Positions 1 through 4,864 of a DNA stretch of 5,949 bases are shown here, piece after piece. This DNA comes from DASWYB01 sp036405195 (GTDB taxonomy: Bacteria > Patescibacteriota > UBA1384 > 2-12-FULL-50-11 > DASWYB01). Numbering within the stretch: position 1 is the stretch's first letter; each line of letters begins with the position of its first letter. The DNA lies in assembly GCA_036405195.1 (NCBI GenBank), contig DASWYB010000088.1, forward strand, positions 1 through 5,949, given 5' to 3'. A model generated the notes under the pieces. The model made no database searches and had not been told where the DNA came from. It saw only the letters and a list, made by a program, of their open reading frames with translations. The translations under genes were made by a program, and so were the position numbers.

Positions 1-420
1 GAGACGCTGCACTTTGCTTCAATTCTTCTCAGTGCGGGCGCTCGGTTAAAAGATATTACGGCCCATATTTCGCAGCTCACTTCGGTGGCAAAACTTAAGT
101 TATGGGGAGTTGCGCTCAGTCGCATCCATCAGCATCCCGAACTGGGAATTATTTCTACCTATATTACGATTGCCGATATTTTGCAGACAGGCGCCTCGGA
201 GGAAGATATTGCAGGTATCGCGACCTTGCTTTCGAGTATTCCGTCCGAAATGGCCGTCATTGCTCTCGAGATGCCGAGTGGGGAGGTTCAAGTCAGAATG
301 CGCACAAAGAGTCGTGCGGTTAACCTTTCCCGCCTTACGAGCTACTTAGGAGGCGGTGGCCAAAAGAAGTCGGCCGGATTTTCGTTTAAGGGTAGCTTAA
401 ACGAGTTTATAACGAAGTAA
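1..420 (+). CDS. DHH/DHHA1 family phosphoesterase, C-terminal part (partial, 5' end outside window)
   Basis: The reading frame is open from the first base and ends at TAA 418-420, giving 139 visible residues. The glycine-rich signature GGGGQKKSAGF (bases 349-381) near the C-terminus is the hallmark of the DHHA1 substrate-binding domain that follows the catalytic DHH domain in NrnA/RecJ-like proteins. Upstream lie the domain's usual helices and strands, and the strand VQVRMRTKS just before the signature matches the NrnA-type 'R-S-K' strand. Enzymes of this family hydrolyse short oligonucleotides, pAp or cyclic dinucleotides with Mn2+ in the cytoplasm. The DHH motifs that would separate these activities lie outside the window, so the substrate is unknown. 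The usual histidine of GGGGH is glutamine here. A GTG at 85 could be mistaken for a start, but the homologous frame continues upstream of it. The gene is convergent with tRNA-Leu and ends 17 nt before the shared terminator. Confidence 0.85.
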   Translation, partial: ETLHFASILLSAGARLKDITAHISQLTSVAKLKLWGVALSRIHQHPELGIISTYITIADILQTGASEEDIAGIATLLSSIPSEMAVIALEMPSGEVQVRMRTKSRAVNLSRLTSYLGGGGQKKSAGFSFKGSLNEFITK

Positions 421-437
421 GTGGGCACAATATTATT

Positions 438-484
438 GTACCAACCTAAAAACGAGCAGATCCTGCTCGTTTTTAGGTTGGTAC
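438..484. terminator. Bidirectional intrinsic terminator, 22-bp perfect palindrome shared by DHH gene and tRNA-Leu
   Basis: Bases 438-459 and 463-484 are exact reverse complements (22 bp) around a 3-nt loop (ATC, 460-462). The core GC-rich stem CGAGCAG/CTGCTCG (453-459/463-469) is flanked by A5 (448-452) and T5 (470-474), so each strand reads hairpin then U-tract. It lies between the convergent DHH gene (stop at 420) and tRNA-Leu, and can end transcription from both sides. Unusually, the right arm runs into the tRNA: 479-484 are the tRNA's encoded CCA, discriminator base and last two acceptor bases. Confidence 0.85.
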
Positions 485-563
485 CGAGGGCGGGATTCGA
501 ACCCGCAAGCCTTTTGGGCAAAGGATTTTAAGTCCTTCGTGTATACCGTTCCACCACCTCGGC
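479..563 (-). tRNA. tRNA-Leu (anticodon UAA), CCA encoded
   Basis: The minus strand folds as a class II tRNA of 85 nt including CCA. The acceptor GCCGAGG pairs with CCUCGGU, with a G1-U72 pair as in E. coli leucine tRNAs, followed by discriminator A and encoded CCA (481-479). The anticodon stem AAGGA/TCCTT encloses the loop CTTAAAA, giving anticodon UAA (530-528), which reads UUA and by wobble UUG. A long variable arm (GCC-CAAAA-GGC) and the T arm GCGGG-TTCGAAT-CCCGC are intact. The A discriminator and long variable arm are leucine identity features. It stands alone, with its own extended -10 promoter and a terminator that begins inside its 3' end. Confidence 0.97.
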
Positions 564-573
564 TAACAGGTTT

Positions 574-582
574 ATTATAACA
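574..582 (-). promoter_or_regulatory. Extended -10 promoter of tRNA-Leu
   Basis: On the minus strand the sequence reads TGTTATAAT, a perfect extended -10 (TGnTATAAT). The predicted transcription start is near 567, giving a leader of about 4 nt before the mature tRNA 5' end at 563. I see no good -35 (AGTATT at 17-bp spacing is poor), which is acceptable for an extended -10 promoter. Confidence 0.75.
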
Positions 583-616
583 TAAGCTATAAATAAAATA
601 CTACAGCTGCGGACTA

Positions 617-643
617 TTGAGAAAAAGCTTTTTTAGGTATACT
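617..643 (+). promoter_or_regulatory. Promoter of transglycosylase-alaS operon, predicted leaderless
   Basis: A -10 hexamer TATACT (638-643) has a -35-like TTGAGA (617-622) upstream at a short 15-bp spacing. Counting the usual 6 nt after the -10 box puts +1 at base 650, the G of the GTG start codon. No Shine-Dalgarno is possible in such a transcript. The -10 is a good match; the -35 assignment is weaker because of spacing. Confidence 0.6.
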
Positions 644-649
644 AAATAG

Positions 650-1306
650 GTGAGGAAAAAACTTTCTATTCTCATCAGTGTACTCATTGTTATTGCGCTG
701 GGCGTAGGGATTTATTTTGCCGTACCGAATATTTTTGGAAGTGTTATTGTTCCTCTCCCGGATGAATATAAAGGTCTCGTGGAAAAGTATGCAAAATTAA
801 ACGGACTCGACCCTTGTCTTGTGGCGGCGGTAATCAACGGAGAGAGTCGTTGGAATGCAGGTGCCAGTTCTCACGTGGGAGCGCAAGGCTTAATGCAGGT
901 AATGCCAGCAACAAAACGAGCTGTTGAAAAGAAGTTTGGTCTTCCTTCCGGTCCTGCGACTGACCCAGAGTCAAATATCCGAGTCGGCACACGGTTACTA
1001 CGCTATAACTTTGATTCGTATGGCTCATTGCGCAACGTTCTCGTAGCTTACAATGCGGGCGGAAGTAGAGTTGTTCGTCCGGATAATCAGCTCCCCAAAG
1101 AAACGCAATTCTATATTGTAAAAATCACCCGATACTACGAACTTTATAAGGCCGTTTATCCTACCTTCTGTGCCGCCACAACCTCTGCGAACCCTAAGGC
1201 CGCACCAGAACCCGATTTACCGGATTTCGTGGTGCCCGCACCGATTGAGAGTCCTGACCTCTTAGACCCTAATAATTTTTGGAAAGCATTTCTCCCCGAA
1301 TCATAA
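650..1306 (+). CDS. Membrane-anchored soluble lytic transglycosylase (SLT, GH23 type)
   Basis: This 218-residue protein has a basic start (MRKK) and one hydrophobic segment (about residues 5-34), which predicts an N-terminal membrane anchor or signal with the rest outside the cytoplasm. The SLT lysozyme-like domain spans about 40-165. It shows the catalytic glutamate in the GES motif (E65), the GLMQVMP motif (80-86) and the AYNAG motif (133-137). This family cleaves the MurNAc-GlcNAc bond of peptidoglycan non-hydrolytically, leaving 1,6-anhydroMurNAc ends, and serves wall remodelling or passage of envelope machines. A proline- and acid-rich tail (about 183-218) follows and matches no domain I know. 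The GTG start is firm: the codon just upstream is TAG and later starts would remove the anchor. No Shine-Dalgarno precedes it and a -10 box sits at leaderless distance. It is the first gene of an operon, with alaS 12 nt downstream. Confidence 0.92.
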   Translation: MRKKLSILISVLIVIALGVGIYFAVPNIFGSVIVPLPDEYKGLVEKYAKLNGLDPCLVAAVINGESRWNAGASSHVGAQGLMQVMPATKRAVEKKFGLPSGPATDPESNIRVGTRLLRYNFDSYGSLRNVLVAYNAGGSRVVRPDNQLPKETQFYIVKITRYYELYKAVYPTFCAATTSANPKAAPEPDLPDFVVPAPIESPDLLDPNNFWKAFLPES

Positions 1307-1308
1307 TT

Positions 1309-1313
1309 AAGGA
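1309..1313 (+). promoter_or_regulatory. Shine-Dalgarno of alaS
   Basis: AAGGA lies 5 nt before the ATG at 1319, within the 12-nt gap after the transglycosylase stop. It supports this start and shows that operon-internal genes here use SD-led initiation, unlike the apparently leaderless first gene. Confidence 0.7.
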
Positions 1314-1318
1314 TATGT

Positions 1319-3058
1319 ATGACGCATCAAGATATTCGTAAAAAATTTATTGATTACTTAATCTCTCATGGCCATGTCGAGTTGCCGGCAGCTTCCTTAG
1401 TACCCGACAACGACCCAACGGTTTTATTTACAGTTGCAGGAATGCAACAATTTAAACAGCTTTACGAGCATCCAGACCAGGCGCCGAGCAAGCGTGTTGT
1501 AACAATTCAGCCATGTATCCGTACAATTGATATTGATGAAGTTGGTGATGATACACACAGTACTGTATTTGAAATGATGGGGTGGTTTAGTTTCGGCTAT
1601 ACAGGAAGTGAGGATACTCTTCACGGTGAAGATCCTTACTTTAAAAACACTGCCATAAAAATGGGATGGGAGTTTCTTACGAAAGAACTCGGCGTTGATC
1701 CGAATCGAATTCGAGCCACTTACTTTGGTGGTGATGCCAAACGCCCTGCAGATGTAGAATCAAAGGAAATTTTAGAATCTCTTGAGGGATTAAGCTTGAT
1801 TGAAGCAACGGGAGAAAATTTCTGGGGTCCAGTAGGCGAAGAGGGACCCTGTGGACCTAATGCCGAATTTTATATCGATGATACCGAAGTTCTCAATAAT
1901 GTCTTTAACCAATATATCCGAGATACAGAAGGCAATTATACGCAAGCTGAGTATCGAGGGGTTGATATGGGGACTGGCTTTGAACGTTTAGTCGCCGCTA
2001 TCCAAGGTGTACCCAATATTTATGAAACAGACTTGGTGAAACCATTCTTACAGTGTGTTCGTGCAAAAAGCTACAATTACAATGAACGACATGGCCGTAT
2101 TATTGTTGACCACGTGAAGGCGGCACTTTATTTATTGGCGGATGGGGTAAAGCCGGGTAATAAAGGCCGTGATTACGTGTTACGTCGCTTAATCCGTCGA
2201 TCGGTTCGTGCGGCGCAGATTGTCGGATTCCAAGAATTCGAGGCGCTCCTTAATATGCTCGCGGACGAATATGGCACGACACGTGATGCGATCGCCAAAA
2301 ATAGAGACGGAGCCATCGCCCTCTTTCTCTCTGAGCGGGATAAATTTTTAAAGACGCTTCAAGATGGTACGTCCCAACTCAAAAAGTTAATTGGGAATGA
2401 ACGGGGAGGCGAAATTACGGGAGAGCAAGCCTTTAAACTCTTTGATACCTACGGGTTCCCGATTGAACTAACGCAAGAGATGGCTGAAGAGTTGGGTTGG
2501 ACCGTGGATGCCGATGGGTTTACTGACGAGTTAAATAAACATCGTGAACTTTCCAAACAAGGTTCGGAGAAAATCTTTAAAGGCGGTTTGGCTGATCACG
2601 ATCCACAGACTATTGCCCATCATACGGCGCACCATTTACTCTTAGCAGCGTTGCGCGAAGTTTTGGGTGATCATGTAGTTCAACGTGGTTCAAATGTTAC
2701 AAGCGAGCGGCTTCGTATTGATGTTGCCCACCCAGAAAAAATCACTGACGACCAGATAAAGACAGCTGAAGATATAGTTAACCAAAAGATTTCGGAAGAT
2801 TTACCGGTTATCAGCGAAATTATGGATCGAGATGAAGCATTTAAACTAGGGGCTCTTGCAGAATTTGGTGCCAAATATCCTGATAAAGCTTGTGTGTACA
2901 GTATTATTGATCAGGATGGAGAGGTTTTCTCGCGTGAATTCTGTGGTGGTCCGCATGTCATGTTCACCGGTGAACTTGGCCACTTTGAAATTATAAAAGA
3001 AGAAGCAAGCGGGGCAGGGATCCGGCGTATTCGCGCTCGGGTAGTCCCTCGGACATAA
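1319..3058 (+). CDS. alaS: Alanyl-tRNA synthetase, compact form without C-Ala domain
   Basis: This cytoplasmic class II synthetase charges tRNA-Ala with alanine. The N-terminal catalytic core (about 1-240) shows class II elements: QPCIRT (64-69), FEMMGWFSFG (84-93), NFWGPVGEEGPCGPN (167-181) and the motif 3 region VDMGTGFER (215-223). The tRNA-binding helical part follows (about 250-420), including ADGVKPGNKGRDYVLRRLIRR (274-294). The editing domain (about 425-579) has HxxxH (H435, H439) and CGGPH (C542, H546), the zinc-type residues that clear Ser-tRNA and Gly-tRNA. At 579 residues it is about 300 shorter than E. coli AlaRS (about 876). The beta-barrel section with the TPFYAESGGQVGD motif that normally precedes the editing histidines is absent, as is the C-terminal coiled coil plus DHHA1-like C-Ala domain. 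There is no frameshift: the frame ends at TAA just before a terminator. Such shortened forms are, from memory, common in Patescibacteria. It is likely cotranscribed with the transglycosylase. Confidence 0.96.
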   Translation: MTHQDIRKKFIDYLISHGHVELPAASLVPDNDPTVLFTVAGMQQFKQLYEHPDQAPSKRVVTIQPCIRTIDIDEVGDDTHSTVFEMMGWFSFGYTGSEDTLHGEDPYFKNTAIKMGWEFLTKELGVDPNRIRATYFGGDAKRPADVESKEILESLEGLSLIEATGENFWGPVGEEGPCGPNAEFYIDDTEVLNNVFNQYIRDTEGNYTQAEYRGVDMGTGFERLVAAIQGVPNIYETDLVKPFLQCVRAKSYNYNERHGRIIVDHVKAALYLLADGVKPGNKGRDYVLRRLIRRSVRAAQIVGFQEFEALLNMLADEYGTTRDAIAKNRDGAIALFLSERDKFLKTLQDGTSQLKKLIGNERGGEITGEQAFKLFDTYGFPIELTQEMAEELGWTVDADGFTDELNKHRELSKQGSEKIFKGGLADHDPQTIAHHTAHHLLLAALREVLGDHVVQRGSNVTSERLRIDVAHPEKITDDQIKTAEDIVNQKISEDLPVISEIMDRDEAFKLGALAEFGAKYPDKACVYSIIDQDGEVFSREFCGGPHVMFTGELGHFEIIKEEASGAGIRRIRARVVPRT

Positions 3059-3070
3059 TATATCCCCTTA

Positions 3071-3107
3071 TAACAAAGAACTGCCTCCAAGAGGCGGTTC
3101 TTTGTTA
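3071..3107. terminator. Hairpin terminator between convergent alaS and dut
   Basis: Bases 3071-3087 and 3091-3107 form a 17-bp stem with one U-G wobble (3082/3096) around a CAA loop. The GC-rich core CTGCCTC/GAGGCGG is flanked by AACAAAGAA and TTCTTTGTT, so the U-rich side lies within the stem. It follows the alaS stop by 12 nt. The right arm contains the dut stop codon (3105-3107), so the same hairpin serves both genes. The U-tract is broken by G, so termination may be less efficient than at 438-484. Confidence 0.75.
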
Positions 3108-3536
3108 GTGGTGGCCTGTGGTGCCGAATCCTCCACGGTCCGGGGTGTCGAGTGTCGCAACTTCCTCGAAGCGTACTCGGGAAACGGGTAGTATGAGCAT
3201 CTGAGCCACGCGGGTACCTTTTTCAATTGTCACAGGGTTATCGGTAAAGTTGTAAGCAAGAAAAATATATTCATCATTATCTCCCCGATAGTCCGAATCA
3301 ATGATACCGATTGAGTTACCCGACATTAACCCTAGCTTATGCGTAGAGCTACGAGGGGCAATTAATGAAAAGTAGCCATCAGGTAGGTCCAAGGCAAAAT
3401 TTAAAGGTATTTTACCGACTTGTTTTGGAAGAATCGTTACATCAATTCGGGCGCTGACATCCATTGCAGCGGCGCCTGGAGTCTTGTATTCAGGTATGGA
3501 TACGGAGGGGTCGAAGCGTTTCAAGCGAATAGTCAT
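3105..3536 (-). CDS. dut: dUTP diphosphatase (trimeric dUTPase)
   Basis: This 143-residue cytoplasmic enzyme hydrolyses dUTP to dUMP and pyrophosphate, keeping uracil out of DNA and feeding dTMP synthesis. All five motifs of the homotrimeric family are present in order: PGAAAMDVSA (20-29), APRSS (60-64), GIIDSDYRGD (77-86) with the uracil-stacking tyrosine Y83, RVAQMLILP (109-117) and the C-terminal arm RGGFGTTG (134-141). The length is typical. The frame stays open upstream to 3692, but that extension overlaps the divergent FtsA-like gene and has no family similarity. The ATG at 3536 gives the normal N-terminus and sits exactly where transcription should begin from the -10 box at 3548-3543. 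It appears monocistronic, embedded between + strand genes, with its stop inside the terminator shared with alaS. Motif I has methionine (AMD) where many homologues have tyrosine or leucine. Confidence 0.96.
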   Translation of the reverse strand: MTIRLKRFDPSVSIPEYKTPGAAAMDVSARIDVTILPKQVGKIPLNFALDLPDGYFSLIAPRSSTHKLGLMSGNSIGIIDSDYRGDNDEYIFLAYNFTDNPVTIEKGTRVAQMLILPVSRVRFEEVATLDTPDRGGFGTTGHH

Positions 3537-3542
3537 GGAAAC

Positions 3543-3551
3543 ATTGTAGCA
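3543..3551 (-). promoter_or_regulatory. Extended -10 promoter of dut, predicted leaderless
   Basis: The minus strand reads TGCTACAAT, an extended -10 (TGn plus TACAAT, one mismatch from TATAAT). Six nt separate the hexamer from the ATG at 3536, so the expected +1 is the A of the start codon. No convincing -35 or Shine-Dalgarno is seen. Confidence 0.65.
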
Positions 3552-3583
3552 TACGTCACGACCTGGGTTTTCTTTCTCATTTA

Positions 3584-3592
3584 TGGCATAGT
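3584..3592 (+). promoter_or_regulatory. Possible extended -10 promoter of FtsA-like gene
   Basis: TGGCATAGT resembles an extended -10 (TGn plus CATAGT, four of six matches) in the 64-bp divergent region. The predicted start near 3599 would leave only about 2 nt before the ATG at 3601. The AAGG at 3596-3599 is too close to the ATG to work as a normal Shine-Dalgarno. The match is weak. Confidence 0.35.
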
Positions 3593-3600
3593 AAAAAGGT

Positions 3601-4854
3601 ATGGGAATTTTTAATTTAGGTGCACGTCGTTCCCGTCGGACGCAATCAGCGATTGCTTTAGATATTGGGACAGAATACGTAAAAGCCCTCATTTTTACAG
3701 TTGATTCAGATGGGATAGGGCATATTGTTGGTGTTGGTCGGCAGCATCAAAAACTTTCAGATATGCAAGGCGGCACCATTACTGATATTGCGGGTGTTGT
3801 TCATAACTGTGAACTCGCTCTAGAGCAGGCGGCAGAGCAAGCCGGATTCTTACCGGATAATGTGATTATGGGGATTGCCGGAGAACTTGTAAAAGGAACG
3901 ACCACCACGATTACAATTACACGGCCGCAACCAACTCAAAAGATTACCATGCCGGAATTACAAAAGTTAATTGCCGATGTACAAAAACGGGCTTTTGACC
4001 AAGCTCGAGATGTTATTGGCTTTGAATCGGGGGTGGAGCAAGTAGACGTCCGGCTTGTGAATGCTGCCATCGTTGACGTGACGATTGATGGCTACAAAGT
4101 GGCTAACCCGATCGGGTTTCAAGGCAAAGAAGTTAAAGTTGGGGTATTTAATGCTTTCGCTCCCTTGGTTCATTTGGGAGCCTACCAAACGGTAGCGGAT
4201 GAACTCAAGCTCGATTTACTTTCCATTGCTGCTGAACCCTACGCGGTCTCCCGTCTCTATGGTCCTGAAATGACCCAAGACTTTTCGGCGATCTTTGTGG
4301 ATATTGGGGGGGGGACAACTGATATTGCTGTCGTGCAAAACGGTGGCGTATTGGGTACGAAAATGTTTGCTATCGGAGGCCGCGCTTTTACTAAGCGCAT
4401 CGCAACGGTGGCGGGGGTTCCCTTCTCTGAAGCAGAAGAAATGAAAGTTAACTACAGTGCCAAAAAGACAAATGGGGAAGACACTGAACTTATCAAACAT
4501 GCTCTGGTGAGTGATGCGAATGTTTGGGTTTCTGGGGTCGAGCTAACCCTGTCTGAATTTATGAATATTGATTTTCTTCCGTCTCGAATTCTGTTGTGTG
4601 GCGGAGGGAGCAATCTTCCCGAGATCAAAGAGTTATTAAAGACTGACTGGCATACGGATTTACCCTTCGCAAAAAAACCGACGGTCCATTTTATCCAGCC
4701 TGAGGAAGTAACAACGCTGGTTGATGAGACGGGAAAACTCAAGGCTCCTCAGGATATTACACCGATGGCGTTGGCGAACTTAGCGTTAGAATTGGTTGAC
4801 ACGGAGGGGCCAATTGATAGTATTTTAAATAGAGTTATTGCCGCAACAAAGTAA
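3601..4854 (+). CDS. FtsA-family actin-like ATPase (cell division FtsA domain protein)
   Basis: This 417-residue cytoplasmic protein has the actin/Hsp70-fold ATPase signatures. Phosphate 1 is AIALDIGTEYVKAL (17-30), phosphate 2 is FVDIGGGTTDIAV (232-244), and the adenosine motif is LLCGGGSNLPEI (331-342). An SHS2/1C-type insertion (about 85-200), containing GIAGELVKG and later NPIGFQGKEVKV, marks the FtsA/PilM branch rather than MreB or DnaK. FtsA tethers FtsZ to the membrane and PilM binds the membrane protein PilN; which role applies here is not shown. No ftsZ is visible downstream. The C-terminus lacks the obvious basic amphipathic membrane helix of FtsA, with only DSILNRVIAATK as a weak candidate. 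The start is firm because TAA lies in frame at 3592-3594. The three glycines of phosphate 2 are encoded by nine consecutive Gs (4306-4314). The next gene begins 10 nt after the stop, so the two are likely one operon and partners. Confidence 0.88.
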   Translation: MGIFNLGARRSRRTQSAIALDIGTEYVKALIFTVDSDGIGHIVGVGRQHQKLSDMQGGTITDIAGVVHNCELALEQAAEQAGFLPDNVIMGIAGELVKGTTTTITITRPQPTQKITMPELQKLIADVQKRAFDQARDVIGFESGVEQVDVRLVNAAIVDVTIDGYKVANPIGFQGKEVKVGVFNAFAPLVHLGAYQTVADELKLDLLSIAAEPYAVSRLYGPEMTQDFSAIFVDIGGGTTDIAVVQNGGVLGTKMFAIGGRAFTKRIATVAGVPFSEAEEMKVNYSAKKTNGEDTELIKHALVSDANVWVSGVELTLSEFMNIDFLPSRILLCGGGSNLPEIKELLKTDWHTDLPFAKKPTVHFIQPEEVTTLVDETGKLKAPQDITPMALANLALELVDTEGPIDSILNRVIAATK

Positions 4855-4857
4855 AGG
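4853..4857 (+). promoter_or_regulatory. Shine-Dalgarno of the baseplate J-like gene, overlapping upstream stop
   Basis: AAAGG overlaps the last two bases of the FtsA-like stop codon and lies 7 nt before the ATG at 4865. It fixes that start and suggests translational coupling of the two genes. Confidence 0.65.
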
Positions 4858-4864
4858 CCTCGAA

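Noticed and set aside
301..420. The DHHA1 domain as a detached C-Ala module for the short AlaRS
   Set aside because: The visible part matches DHH-phosphoesterase DHHA1 with its upstream fold, the frame continues beyond the window start, and the gene is separated from alaS by terminators and another gene. Homology of domains alone does not show a functional link.
438..484. Integration (att) site or mobile element scar at the tRNA 3' end
   Set aside because: No integrase, direct repeat of the tRNA end or foreign cargo is present nearby. The A5/T5 flanks fit a bidirectional terminator better.
2990..3070. AlaRS shortened by a frameshift or assembly break
   Set aside because: The frame ends cleanly in TAA followed by a hairpin terminator, and no C-Ala-like sequence appears in other frames downstream, where the convergent dut gene begins at once.
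3537..3692. Longer dUTPase with 52 extra N-terminal residues
   Set aside because: The extension overlaps the divergent FtsA-like gene and its promoter region, has no dUTPase-family similarity, and ATG 3536 gives the normal family start at the predicted +1.
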